Assembly: GCA_027577595.1 (NCBI GenBank)
Contig: JANBRJ010000018.1
Coordinates: forward strand, 62,001 to 126,000
From: Coemansia sp. RSA 487
Taxonomy: Eukaryota > Kickxellomycota > Kickxellomycetes > Kickxellales > Kickxellaceae
Direction: 5' to 3'
Length of the DNA: 64,000 nt
Below are positions 11,993 to 22,656 of the stretch, one piece after another (position 1 is the stretch's first letter; each line of letters opens with the position of its first letter). Below the pieces are notes generated by a model. The model saw only the letters and a program-made list of their open reading frames with translations, did not search any database and was not told the origin of the DNA. Made by a program: the position numbers and the translations under genes.

Positions 11993-12888
11993 GAATCAAA
12001 TCTATCTTCTCTCAGAAATTGAATGCACTATTTATACCTTTGGGGCCCCTTTGCGAGATTCTTTACGAGCTCAATTCAGACCATGTGCAGCACTTGAAAA
12101 GATGTACAAGCTATCTATGAAAAACCCAACCCAAGCACAAACTGGCACAGCATTTGAGATTCCAAAAAGCAAAAAAGAAGCCACCTATTGCTCTAAATAA
12201 ACCACAATAACACAATATTTTAAATCACGGTGAAATTACTGCTCTTGTTGAGAGAGATTTTGTATAAATACAACCTCCCTTACGATATTTGGGGTTTAGA
12301 CTGTTACAATTGTCGGTGACCTGCAGGGCCACTAAAGGGTAGATTCTGGGAGGGTATGATTATATAAGGAGCCTGCATCCTCAGATGTCAGCATCCGCCA
12401 AATGTTGCATGTCAGAACATTTGCAGTAACAATAGTAGTAGGATTACTTATAATAACTTGAGTTGGTCAAGTCAGAGGCTGAGTCTTATTCTCAGTTGGT
12501 ACGGGTCTGTTTATTGCAAGCATAATTATTCAAATGGAACTAAAGTTCCTCATCGTTTATTCAATAAACCGTGGCTTTTTATAGCTGCTACAACTAAACA
12601 GCTATTTGAATAATTGGATAGCATATGCTGTATGCTACTCAATAATATGATTGACTAGTGAGTTAATCATGTTGCGATTTCACTAGGCTTGCAAGTTGCT
12701 AAGCTGAAGCATTATCACAATTGTCTAATTGAGTTTCTAGTGGCTCCTTATATATACACTGATGATTGGAAGCCAAACAGAGGTCCTAAAGCTTCTTGAT
12801 CAGCCCCGGACAAAGAGGACTGAGAGCTGTGGGGAAGTGGTAGGAAAATAAACCAAAGTATTTCACAATACCAAGAAATTGCAGACAT
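11993..12888. other. AT-rich spacer upstream of the Fanzor relic
   Basis: No gene is supported. The stretch is AT-rich. It includes tRNA 5' flanking DNA and may include the unrecognised 5' end, intron or flanking sequence of the transposon relic downstream. I found no clear terminal inverted repeat by eye. Confidence 0.45.
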
Positions 12889-15545
12889 TTGAACCTCAGT
12901 CCACAACTTCTACTTTGCCAGCAACCAGAAACAAGGAAACCAGCATTTACAGGAGGCCACACAGTACTATGTGCGAATGTGGTTGTTCTCATTATAAAAG
13001 GTATACTCCATGTACACCAGCAGCACCAAAACAGTGAACAAAAGGCTATACAATGGCAAATAGCTCCAGGAAAAGGGGCCCAAGGAAGTGGACTTTTCTT
13101 ATATTTTCATTCTTTTCTAGTTCGTGCTTGTTTGAACAAGCAGCTTTTTGTGGAGGCATTCCTTCACTTGACTGCAAGGCAGGTACAGCAAGCTAAAGCT
13201 GTGACCGCCGCAGCTCGCCAACTAATGGGTAGCAAACATCTCATCAATTTTCAGTACTTGACAAATATGCTTCATCTTGGCATTGGCAGTTTCGGCCAAA
13301 TCTCTAGCAACGAGGGAGAGAAAATGCTAAATGCATACCTCAACAATGTTAAGTTGCGTTTTACTATTTATCTGCGCAAATCCATCGACGTTGTGCTGCA
13401 AACATGGCAGCGCAAGCATGCCATCCAGTGAGGGTCTCGTGGCCGTGCACAAAAGGCAAGGATACAAGCTAATATATCATGGCTAAAATATCAGGTCCAA
13501 GGCGCCATTCATACCAGATCCCATGACATCCGTGGCCTCTTCCCTCCCCTCCTGCCATTATCGCGATCCGTCGTCCAACGCCGATTCTCAATTCATATGT
13601 TACTGGTTATGAATTCAAAAAAACAATATTTATTATGACGTTAAGGCGCACCCTGAAGTGCATGCGAAGGCGTTTTTTAGGATTGCTCAGCTATTTGAGA
13701 CAGAAGATGAGCGCGTGTTCCAAAGTATGCCACTGCGCATGACATGGGTGCCATAGCACATAACTGTAGACACCGATGTTCTATCGCAGAACATATTACA
13801 AGACATGACGACAAGAACAGCATGTGTGATAGTGATTATTAGGTTCACGAGTTGCCGAGCTATCATCATTATCATATTGTTTTGTATAGGATCTTAGCGG
13901 CTATAAAAGCCAATGTTTTGTTCAACTAAAATTGATGAGGAACCTTAATTCCGCTTTGTCAAACTCTTGCGAAAGCATGCGAAAAATAAGGGAAACATAT
14001 GGTGGTGGGTTTTGGATTTCAAATCCAAAGCAATAGTTTCGCAAAGCGAGTGTAAATTTACACATACAGTACAAACAGGCGGCGTTTCTATTTCGATCAA
14101 AGAAAAAGAGAGTGGCGGCTGGAAGTCCAAACGAAAAACGGCAGTGAATCAAAGTATGTGAGCGACCTTGACAAGAGAAAGCTCAACGAAGCTATGGACA
14201 GAAGCGCATATTTGGATCCTAATCGCCACGACCTCGAACATGACATTCTTCCTGGCAGCACAGCAGAAGACTCAAAATGGATTCGCTACACTCGCAACCA
14301 ACACGTACACGAAATGAAAATACACAGGAATTAAGATATACTTACTGTTGTAAAAGCTGCGTGCCACAGCGGCATTGTGTTGGAGGCTGAGGAGAACCCC
14401 CCCCCCAACAAGTATCGTGCACGACGACGAGTCCTACAGAGTATAAAATATATTTGCGAACAAGAACAGCCAGGCACAGTGTTTTGAGCGAGTTTTACAC
14501 GGAAACGCTCACCAGCGCAAGGGATTCGGACAACATCTGTATCGTCGTTTGAGGCTTTCTACTCACATGAATCAGTTGGCGGCGGGCCAGCACCTTGCGA
14601 ATCATATACGAAAGAAGGCAGGGAGAAACAGCCTCGTGTTGATTATCAGTGACTGGCAGGCAACAATGGTGCGCTTCCAGGAGCCGATTCGCGGCATCGG
14701 CATGCTTCGTATGCTCAGACGACAGGGCTTCGAAGTGTATACAGTCGATGAGTTCCGGACATCGACGTTCTGCCCTAGCTGCGGTGGCATGCTGCGCAAG
14801 TGTCTCCGCGTCCAGAATCCGCGCAAGAAATTCCGAAAGAAACGCCTAATCGCTGTGTGCCATAGGCTGCTCGAGTGCACTAGCGGCAAGTGCATCCAGT
14901 GCGTGAAGGAAAAGCTGAGGGAACTCGATACGTGAATTGCAGAGTTTAAAGATCATCGTTGTCAACTCGAACGGAAGCGGCGCCAAAAATACAAACTACA
15001 ACAACAACATACGCAACAGCAGCAAAACCCACCATCTTGTCAGATGCACTGCTGTTGCAACCGCTTTTGCTGCTGAAGCTGCTCAACCGAGTCGCCGTTC
15101 CAAGCGCAGGGTTTCTCCAGGTGCTGGCGTCGTTCAGCCAAGTGGTAGTACCAGACGCAGAGTCGTTACTGTTGCTTCGTATGATCCCGAAGCCCAACCA
15201 AGCTGTTGTCGTTCCAAGCGCGAGGCTGCTACGGCCTCAACATCTGCTGCAGCTGCACCGGAGCATGGGCATACTGCCAAGCGCAAGCATGCTGACTGGC
15301 AGTGAAAACAAACCTTCACGTATCGGTATCGGTGTCGTATCAGCTATTGCTGATGCCATAAGCGATAAGCGGCCTTGCGCGTTTATCCCTGGCGATGGAC
15401 GTCTCTCAGGAGAGCCCCCTGCGACAGAATTCTCTTTGATCTGTTTTAGCGAGGGAGTTCGTTTCTGGGGCAATAAGGCGTGTAAATAGGGCTTTGGGGA
15501 TTTCGCGAATCCTCCAGCGAGAAACTGTAAAAGTATTCTGATGTT
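12889..15545 (+). pseudogene. decayed Fanzor1 (TnpB-like RNA-guided nuclease) element, copy 1
   Basis: Landmarks of Fanzor1 nucleases appear in the right order on the plus strand but in more than one frame. A helical N-terminal region (LNNVKLRF near 13345) comes first. Then come PLRMTWVP followed by HITVDTDVL (13730 on), TGGVSISI (about 14085), the RuvC-I-like DPNRHDLEHDI (14215) with RYTRNQ downstream, SDWQ (14650), and DEFRTSTFCPSC (14747-14782) leading into a second pair of cysteines (CTSGKCIQC). In Fanzor/TnpB these are the RuvC segments and the zinc ribbon. Several stops and frame changes interrupt it, so it is a fossil gene. A low-complexity tail (14937-15489) belongs to the same element because its 3' end recurs at 34722-35130. 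The 3' limit is set by that match; the 5' limit is uncertain. Confidence 0.85.
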
Positions 15546-15968
15546 CAGTGTTTGCTGCTTCTGTGTGTGTTTTATGTGCGTGAGATTGAATAATTCATAC
15601 GAGGAAGGTGATAGTTGTTACAAACGATGTTTGTTTCTTAGCTGGAAGGGAAAAAAAGCAGAGCTAAAGAAGCCTCCGACTGAGGGAGAGCCAAACAAAC
15701 CGTTGCTACTATTTGTGTTTCAAATTGAATATTTTACTAATACGTGCTTTTGGTTTTCTGGTAGCATTTGCATAATTTTTCACACGTCGTGAAAATTTTG
15801 TCTTATACAAACATTTCTTTCTCCCAAATAGCGTTTCAATCGAGTCGGCTCTCGTGTATGACTGCAACTAACTAACAATTTAGATTTATGAATTATCATT
15901 TTACTGGACAAGTGGGTATTATCCATAGATAGAAAAGACCCCGTCACCAACCGACAGAAATATAAGCT
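15546..15968. other. spacer upstream of the SET gene
   Basis: These 423 bp are AT-rich and contain no supported gene. An open frame of 83 codons from 15541 has no recognisable feature. The segment probably holds the SET gene promoter. Confidence 0.5.
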
Positions 15969-16472
15969 ATGGGAGAAAGTGGGGCTGACAACGTACAATC
16001 GATTACAACACTTAACTGCCTCGAGTTGCGCACGCATCCGCAGAGAGGCCGTGGTGTTTTCACACGAGAGCCGATTCCAAGGGGGACATTGGTGAATGTG
16101 TCTCCAACGCTTATTTTTGGCGCAGACGAGTACAACAAACACGGAAAGTTCACGCAGCTCGATCATTATACATACTGTTGGAGCAGCGGGAGCTTTGCTC
16201 TGGCGTTGGGCCTTGGCAGCATGTTCAACCATGAGTCCGCTGGTCATCAGAATGTTGGGTTTGTGCGGGACATCCAAAACTCGCTGATAAAGTACTCCAC
16301 GCTACGGGACATTGCGGCAGGCGAAGAGCTCTGCATCTGTTACGGCGAAAGCGTGTGGTTCGACGTTGTTACAGACTCTAACAACAAGCACAAGAGCATA
16401 GGTACTGAGCAGAGACCAAAGGAGGCAAAAGAGAGCGATGACGAAGACTTTTTGCGCAGCTTTGATCTTTAA
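15969..16472 (+). CDS. small SET-domain protein (putative lysine methyltransferase)
   Basis: This 167-residue protein is almost only a SET domain. GRGVFTREPIPRGTLV (27-42) is the SET N-terminal beta region, GLGSMFNHES (81-90) holds the NHxx S-adenosylmethionine and pseudoknot motif, and IKYSTLRDIAAGEELCICYG (107-126) the C-terminal motif with catalytic Tyr125. The usual NHS/C reads NHE, as in the small stand-alone SET proteins widespread in fungi. No post-SET cysteines follow; the tail is acidic (ESDDEDF). It probably methylates a protein lysine, but whether histone or not cannot be told. The ATG at 15969 is the first in frame and leaves the domain complete. It lies 251 bp upstream of the hydrolase gene on the same strand. 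Confidence 0.88.
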   Translation: MGESGADNVQSITTLNCLELRTHPQRGRGVFTREPIPRGTLVNVSPTLIFGADEYNKHGKFTQLDHYTYCWSSGSFALALGLGSMFNHESAGHQNVGFVRDIQNSLIKYSTLRDIAAGEELCICYGESVWFDVVTDSNNKHKSIGTEQRPKEAKESDDEDFLRSFDL

Positions 16473-16723
16473 TCTGTTGACCAGATGACGACGAAAATAA
16501 AAATGATGGATGGCTCACACAAGTCAAGTGACGTCGGCACTGGCTTGCGCGCACGTGCATTAAAGGCAGACTGTAGCCAGCAGCCACTACTTTTCTTCCA
16601 CCGCACAACGAACGGTTGCTCTCTTTCCTTTATCTTTTTTGAAACACAGCAATACTATTTCCTCTTATTCTTTACGGAATTCATCTTTGAGTGGGCTCAT
16701 TCTCTTTCTCTTTCTCTCGCAAA

Positions 16724-19657
16724 ATGGATGCTTCTGCTGGAGAACGCAAAAAGCAAGATGTTCTTGGTTCCATGGCTTCAGATTCACAGGCAGCGTCGTC
16801 TCCAGAACTTGCGTCACAGTTTGTCTCTGAGATACTACAGTTTGATGACCGGCCACGCAGCTGGTCAGCATGCAGCGACGTAAGCGTCGGTTCGCAAGGC
16901 AGCAGCACTCCGAGAAATATAAGAAAGTCGGCCACTTTTTCAGCCGCAGCCAAAAAAGGCATCCCTCGCTCGCTCCGACCGGCGTCTATCCTGTCCAGCG
17001 CCAGAAGCAGTATTGGAGCCACCAGCGGCGATGCGGTGGACTGTCTGACGACAGGAAGCCAGCCAAGCATCGCTACCACGTTTTCCAGCGACTCGCATCA
17101 GGTGGAGGCACGAGGGAGGATTTACGCCCAGCCAAAATCGACGCAAAGCTCGACGATAGCAAAAATCGCGTATTCGCCACGGAAGCCGACGCTCGCTATG
17201 ATGAAGCCGCTTGCTGCACTCAACAAGCCAGACAGTCAGAGTGATATATTGACGAGTAAAGACGAGTGCACAGGCGACACAAGGCCATTTTTGTCCAGGA
17301 GGCCAAGTTCTCGGACCCGCAGAGACACAACACCTGCCACTTGTGTTGCACAAATCTCTGTTGAGAGCTCTCCTGCGCGGCCCAGCGAGGAGAAGCCCTC
17401 AAGCAACAAGAAAACGTACAAGCGGCCAAGTAGCATGTACATGTGGTCTGCCTTTTCGCGGCTTTCGTCGAGTGGGTCGGCTAGCGATGGTGATGTCGCC
17501 GGTCCTGCCAAAGACACACGCAAACCAGCAATTGACCATCTAAAAACTATAGAAACAAAGAAAGGCCAGGCTGAAGAGGATGCGCACAACGAAGGTGGCG
17601 AGAGCAGCATTCCTGACGACGCCAACGAGAGCAGCAATGTTGATATACATAGCAGCAGCCACGAAGCCAAGCACGAGGATAAAAAGATTGATGATAGCAG
17701 GTGGGCGTGGGGGTGGTTTGGTGGCCAGTCTAGCAGCAAACCGCCTTCGAAGGCCAACGATGTTGCTCCACCACCGGAGCATGCCGCAGCTTCGATGGAA
17801 CAAGAAGCTGGAGCAAAGCCAGCCGCCCCAGAGGAACAAAGGGTATATTCTAAAGACCACAACACCCGCCAAAAGGACAATATGCTTTTACCGGATCTCA
17901 TTTTTGGCGAGACCGCTCCAGGTCCAAACTCCCTTCACATGCACGAGGCTGACACGACGACCGATGCGTCAAGCAACAGTATTCGTAGTGCCGAGTCATC
18001 GGACACTGCGACATCTTTGAAAAAGGGTGCCGCAGATATGCCCGATCGCGGCCCGGAGCGGCCGATATACAAAAGGCTGCGAACTCTAGGAATGGCAGCG
18101 ATCGGATCGGCCATTGAGATGGCGCCCGGGTGGGCCCGTTCGATGCTGTACGGACAGAGTGCTGCAGACGCCCTGGGCCAGCAGGGCAACACCGACAGCC
18201 TTGGCGACCGCACCAGGCAGACGGCCGAAAGCATAAAGGAGTCGATCGACAAGGGCGCTAAGAGGCTTGGGCGGGTTGCTATAATCGGTATCCACGGTTG
18301 GTTCCCGACGCGGATGGTGCAGATGCTTTCTGGTGAGCCCACAGGCAAGTCTGAAAAGTTTTGCTTAATGATGCGTGACGCTTTGCAGACCTACCTCTTG
18401 GAGAGCCATGGAGTCAACATCGATGACAGCCAAGTCAGCCTGTTTCCTCTGGTCGGCGAAGGCAAGATTGATGACCGTGTAGAGCTGCTTCTCTCTCAAA
18501 TCATCGATTCGACGGAGCCAAACACAAGTGGTTTAGCAGCAATACCAAAGGAAGGCGAACCCGCCACCCGCAGCAGCAGCAGGGCTGAAAGCATAGATAC
18601 CACGGCATCCCTTGATTCCAGCAAACCAAAGCCAAAGACCTCTGCAACAGCCGATAGCAAGCACTCAGAAATGATGGCAAAAATACTCATGCCCGAAAAG
18701 AGCAAGCGTGTGGATGTGCTAAAGGAGGCGGATACTGTCTTTGTTGTTACGCATTCTCAGGGAACGCCTGTTTCGGCAATGATCCTCGAACGGCTTATTG
18801 AGCTGGAAGTCATCGATACCACGCGGCAGCGCGTTGCAATGCTGGCAATGGCCGGTATCAGCCATGGCCCATTGCCTCATCTCAAGGACAATGTAGTCAT
18901 AAAGTACATAGAGTCTGAAGCTGCTCGTGAGCTGTTTGAGTTGATGGATCCAAGCTCGCCGCAGAGCCAGCGCTACGTTGCCGCTCTAAGCACGATCCTG
19001 CACAAGGGTGTGCGTCTTGTCTGCATTGGGTCATGGGTCGACGAGGTCGTGCCAATGTACTCTGCGATCCTGCAAGGAGTCTCGCACCAGAATGTGTACC
19101 GCGCGGTCTACATCGATGCGCCCCACTACCTCGACGACTTTCTGACAAACCTTATAGTGTTTGCGCTGCAGCTGCGCAACATGGGCATCTACGACCACGA
19201 CCTGCTTATCCACCTCAGCGAAGTAGTGGCTGGGACACTGTGGGGCCACTCTGGCCACTCGACTATCTATGGCGAGCCTTCGGTCTACAAGCTGGCGATC
19301 CGCTGGCTGCTGTACTCCACATCGCCAGCCGCCACAGCCGCGCATACGTCTACATCCGTGCCCACAGCGTTCCTCGGGACAAGCGCAGCCGGAGAGCGCC
19401 TGAACGGCAAATGCACAAACGCCAGTGGTCCCAGGATCCACATGTCGTATCGCCCGTTCAACGCCAGCGAGAAGCTCAACCCATTCTTTATTCCCTGGAT
19501 CATGCGCACGCTCTGGGACGAGCCTGAGATAAGACAGAACGAGATTCTGCGAACAGAGCTCCGGCGCCTGGTCAGTCTGTTTGACCAGTGGGCGCCTGAC
19601 ACAAAAGCCGGGAAGGAGCTAAAGTATCGCCTGGAGCCGGTACGTGCTGCAATGTAA
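16724..19657 (+). CDS. conserved fungal alpha/beta-hydrolase-fold protein with long disordered N-terminus
   Basis: This 977-residue protein starts at the first ATG in the frame (MDASAGE); the frame is open a little further upstream only through non-ATG codons. Residues 1-440 are Ser/Ala/Lys-rich and look disordered. The C-terminal half begins with VAIIGIHGWFPTRMVQML, an oxyanion-type HGW strand, and continues to FVVTHSQGTPVSAM (674-687). There Ser678 sits in a nucleophile elbow HSQG, with Thr replacing the first Gly of GxSxG. Later conserved pieces include LVCIGSWVDEVVPMYSA and VYIDAPHYLDDF, plausible Asp/His donors. It resembles a family of uncharacterised fungal proteins (I think of budding yeast YML020W, recalled and not checked). 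Lipase or esterase activity is inference. It is convergent with SYO1, 110 bp apart. Confidence 0.78.
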   Translation: MDASAGERKKQDVLGSMASDSQAASSPELASQFVSEILQFDDRPRSWSACSDVSVGSQGSSTPRNIRKSATFSAAAKKGIPRSLRPASILSSARSSIGATSGDAVDCLTTGSQPSIATTFSSDSHQVEARGRIYAQPKSTQSSTIAKIAYSPRKPTLAMMKPLAALNKPDSQSDILTSKDECTGDTRPFLSRRPSSRTRRDTTPATCVAQISVESSPARPSEEKPSSNKKTYKRPSSMYMWSAFSRLSSSGSASDGDVAGPAKDTRKPAIDHLKTIETKKGQAEEDAHNEGGESSIPDDANESSNVDIHSSSHEAKHEDKKIDDSRWAWGWFGGQSSSKPPSKANDVAPPPEHAAASMEQEAGAKPAAPEEQRVYSKDHNTRQKDNMLLPDLIFGETAPGPNSLHMHEADTTTDASSNSIRSAESSDTATSLKKGAADMPDRGPERPIYKRLRTLGMAAIGSAIEMAPGWARSMLYGQSAADALGQQGNTDSLGDRTRQTAESIKESIDKGAKRLGRVAIIGIHGWFPTRMVQMLSGEPTGKSEKFCLMMRDALQTYLLESHGVNIDDSQVSLFPLVGEGKIDDRVELLLSQIIDSTEPNTSGLAAIPKEGEPATRSSSRAESIDTTASLDSSKPKPKTSATADSKHSEMMAKILMPEKSKRVDVLKEADTVFVVTHSQGTPVSAMILERLIELEVIDTTRQRVAMLAMAGISHGPLPHLKDNVVIKYIESEAARELFELMDPSSPQSQRYVAALSTILHKGVRLVCIGSWVDEVVPMYSAILQGVSHQNVYRAVYIDAPHYLDDFLTNLIVFALQLRNMGIYDHDLLIHLSEVVAGTLWGHSGHSTIYGEPSVYKLAIRWLLYSTSPAATAAHTSTSVPTAFLGTSAAGERLNGKCTNASGPRIHMSYRPFNASEKLNPFFIPWIMRTLWDEPEIRQNEILRTELRRLVSLFDQWAPDTKAGKELKYRLEPVRAAM

Positions 19658-19767
19658 TCCATGTACTTTTACATTTTCTTTAGATATATGCATTCGCCAG
19701 TATCTGAATATTCAATAGGCAGTATATTTGCATAAACCATAACAAATCCGTGAAGCCGCAGAGAGAG

Positions 19768-22035
19768 TCATTGGCGCTCGGACGCCTTGTATTCTACAAA
19801 CGCACGCAGGTTTTGGACCACCAGGTCGCTGCGATCGCGCAGTTCACGCTCCTTTCGGCGGTCAACCGCCTTTGCCATCTTGCGCATTGGGAGATAGAGC
19901 TTGCGGAGCTTTCCTAGGAACCCGCCACGAACAAACACCGGCTCGTCGTAGTCGAAATCCATATCGCTGTATATGTCAAACATAATGTCCAGTGCCTCGA
20001 CAACAGGTTCAGCATCCACATCGGCTGGCATCGAGTTGTCTCCAGGACCAGCATACGCCATAAGCGGCCTAGAAACGACCTGTTCAAGCAGGTACGTTCC
20101 AATGTGCTGGTTTTCCTCAATATGGCCAGGCTGGCGGCGGGCAATATGCCCAAGCGCGCCAACAACCTTGACGCGGGTCTCTGCGCTTGGCGCAGCCTCA
20201 TAGACGTGGATCAGCCCCTTGATCTGCTCTGGAGTGACAGGCACACAGCCACCGACGCACCGCGCAAGGGTCCACATGCAGCCAAATGCCGGTTCTAAGA
20301 CCGCAAATCTTAGGCGCTTGTCCACCTGCAGGTGTTCTTTTGGCGCAGCATCCTTTCCATAGATGTGCTCAGCAACGGCCATCAGGAAGCTCCACCAGCT
20401 GTTGACGCTTTCCATATGCAGGTGGAACCAGCTTTTGAGAGACTCTTCGATAACAAGAAAAAAGTTGTTGAAGCAGCCAAGTGCGCGCTCCTCGAGCGCT
20501 ACAAAGTCCTCGACAGCAGAAATAACCATCTTGGCATGGCTGCTCTCTGCAGACACAAGGCATTCGGTCAAGGCGGTGGCGACGGTGGTCATTTTCGTCG
20601 GCTCAGCCAAGCGCTGCAAAGATGGGACGATGGAATTTATAAACACACCTAGGATGGAGCCCTGTATGGCCTGCTCGGTGCTTTTTGCAACCGTGCCCTC
20701 GTCAGCAAGCACGTCGTTCATATCGTCTTGGTCAAACCCAGCGTCCTCAGCATCTTCGGCGTCCTCGTACTCGTCGTCATCCCCGTCGCCGTCCACACTT
20801 GCGCCGTCCATTTCACCGCCGTCCTCGTCGTCACTGCCACCAGTGGTGCTCTTGTCTCTGGCATTGCTTTCTTCTGGCTCTGCATCCGCATCAGATGCGC
20901 CTTCATCAGTGAATATGTTTGCTGCGAGTTCAAGCGCCATCTGGACATAGTTCATCTGTGAGTTGAGCCGGCCCATTGTCAAATATTCGTCCGAGGCTTC
21001 GCCGCTGATTGTCTCTGCGCCGTCGGACATTGTCTTTGTACGCGCAGCAACAGTCGCTTTGAGCGAAGCTATTGCCTGCGTTGCAGCAGCGTGTATATCA
21101 AATGAAATGAACTGAGCGATCACCTGGATCAGTGTGCCTGAAAGATCCTCCCATGGTTTTGTCTCATTGGCGGGAATGCCGTCCAGATTGTCCTTGTATT
21201 TCTTTGTCAGTGACGATAGCGCCACAGGTTTCACGTTCGCAAGGATGCCGCCGGCCAAAATGCGGATAATCGCAAAGTCGTCGGCCGAGATCGAAGGGCT
21301 GCCTTGCTGCGTCTGGACAACGCCCATTAGTGTCTTGATTGCACCGTCCTGGCCAAACAGTGTCCGCCTTGCATAAAATGTACTGTCGGTCAGTGTATAG
21401 AGGAACTGGCCAGCAGTCTGCACAAGGGATGGCGGCAGCCTGTCGGCAACGCCAAAGAATGAGACAAGGAACGGTGTAAGCGCCATGTCGTTGATCTGCC
21501 TAACGCTTGAGGGAACCGTCTCGCAGAGCACCCACAGGATTGAAATGAGATTGTCTGCCGTAACAAAAACCAGTCTACGCTCTGCGCCGTCAGCATTCTT
21601 TTCATGGCCTTTCTCCTGCTTGATAATCTCGTCAATGGACTTTGCCAAGCGTGGTACCAGACTCTGGATGGCTGAAAATATGTTCTTGCGGCATATCTCC
21701 TCCGCAGCGCCCTGATCAATAGCTGCAATGTTGTACAGGGCACCGGTGATCTGCACGACGACATCCGGCACAGAGTCCGATAGGCGCTCGATCAGAGAGC
21801 TGATCACGTTGTTTGCCAGCAACATACGCCGGACGGCCTGGTCTTCCGACACCAGAAGATTGCTTGCACTCGCAGCAGCCCAAACGCGGTCGTTGGCATC
21901 GGCAGATGAAAGCTTTTTCAGAAGCGCGGGGACCTCGTCCTTGCTCTGTACTGTTGTGGCAGCGCCCTGTACGACGGGTGCGCCTAGCGGGTTGTAGCGC
22001 TGTTCCTTGAACGTGCGTTTCTGCGCCTTGCCCAT
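19768..22035 (-). CDS. SYO1: Syo1/HEATR3-like symportin, ARM/HEAT-repeat protein
   Basis: This 755-residue protein begins MGKAQKRTFKEQRYNPLGAP, the short basic start followed by NPLG shared by Syo1/HEATR3. Syo1 co-imports ribosomal proteins uL18 (Rpl5) and uL5 (Rpl11) with importin Kap104 and hands them to the 5S RNP during 60S assembly. ARM/HEAT repeats follow from residue 30 (VWAAASASNLL; VQITGALYNIAAID). A long acidic insert (about 395-460: DDEDGGEMDG, DDDEYEDAED) matches the known acidic loop of Syo1. More helical repeats fill the C-terminus. The ATG at 22035 was chosen because conservation starts there; the frame extends 26 codons upstream only through non-ATG codons. It is divergent from FBP1 across 621 bp. 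Confidence 0.9.
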   Translation of the reverse strand: MGKAQKRTFKEQRYNPLGAPVVQGAATTVQSKDEVPALLKKLSSADANDRVWAAASASNLLVSEDQAVRRMLLANNVISSLIERLSDSVPDVVVQITGALYNIAAIDQGAAEEICRKNIFSAIQSLVPRLAKSIDEIIKQEKGHEKNADGAERRLVFVTADNLISILWVLCETVPSSVRQINDMALTPFLVSFFGVADRLPPSLVQTAGQFLYTLTDSTFYARRTLFGQDGAIKTLMGVVQTQQGSPSISADDFAIIRILAGGILANVKPVALSSLTKKYKDNLDGIPANETKPWEDLSGTLIQVIAQFISFDIHAAATQAIASLKATVAARTKTMSDGAETISGEASDEYLTMGRLNSQMNYVQMALELAANIFTDEGASDADAEPEESNARDKSTTGGSDDEDGGEMDGASVDGDGDDDEYEDAEDAEDAGFDQDDMNDVLADEGTVAKSTEQAIQGSILGVFINSIVPSLQRLAEPTKMTTVATALTECLVSAESSHAKMVISAVEDFVALEERALGCFNNFFLVIEESLKSWFHLHMESVNSWWSFLMAVAEHIYGKDAAPKEHLQVDKRLRFAVLEPAFGCMWTLARCVGGCVPVTPEQIKGLIHVYEAAPSAETRVKVVGALGHIARRQPGHIEENQHIGTYLLEQVVSRPLMAYAGPGDNSMPADVDAEPVVEALDIMFDIYSDMDFDYDEPVFVRGGFLGKLRKLYLPMRKMAKAVDRRKERELRDRSDLVVQNLRAFVEYKASERQ

Positions 22036-22656
22036 TTCTAGTTCTAACGTTATGTGAGATACTTGTGGAGTGGTGGATAGAGCTTGAGAAGGGAAGAAAG
22101 AAAGAACGGGCAAGAATCACACGTTCAAAGCAAAAAAATTCGAGAAAAGGTGTTTTCTGATCTGATCTTATGAGCAATCTGAAAAATAAGATTCACTGAT
22201 CTGGAAGTGATTCACTGATATGGGGAAAACGGGAGGCTGGTATTCATAATTGCTTGCGCTTGGGCCATCTTGCTGCCTTTTTTTCCCACACCGCTTCTAT
22301 ATACTTGAATGCTGTCGTGTCAGGGCCACACGACAAAGATAAAGCACATTATCTCACAGCAGCAGCAGCAGACAATAGCAACAATATGCTGTCGGACATG
22401 CCCGGAGGTGACAAGCCTGGGCTTCGTTTTACAATCGGTGATTGGGCTGGGCGTATCATCACTGCTGATAAGAAAGTGGATGAATGCTTTAAAAGGAGCA
22501 CGACCAAATATTTCCGCTCATCATCATCGCCTTTTCTTTTGCTTTATCTCTATTTTCTATAACTACATTCCATTTTTCTTTTGTTCTCTGTACTTGAAAT
22601 ACTTTTTAGCTTCTAAAGAACGCCCACGTTTCACACTACACAGCACTTGACTAAAA
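22036..22656. promoter_or_regulatory. divergent promoter region of SYO1 and FBP1
   Basis: These 621 bp lie between two start codons facing away from each other. A TTTAAAAGG motif near 22488 lies about 165 bp before the FBP1 ATG and could act as a TATA element. Pyrimidine-rich DNA precedes the FBP1 start (22510-22600). An open frame of about 100 codons (22254 on) has no recognisable domain and I read it as non-coding. Confidence 0.4.

Noticed and set aside
14937-15305. Independent 122-codon gene after the Fanzor relic
   Set aside because: The nucleotide match with 34722-35130 ties it to the transposon relic, and the frame is not intact in the other copies.
16691-16723. Upstream GTG extension of the alpha/beta-hydrolase frame
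   Set aside because: A eukaryotic gene should start at ATG; the first ATG (16724) leaves all recognisable sequence intact. The same reasoning moved the starts of SYO1, TMA22, ureF, the zinc-finger gene at 10285, the ankyrin gene and the giant gene.
22254-22562. 102-codon open frame upstream of FBP1
   Set aside because: It lies in the divergent promoter, has no domain, and ends in a pyrimidine-rich promoter-like tract.
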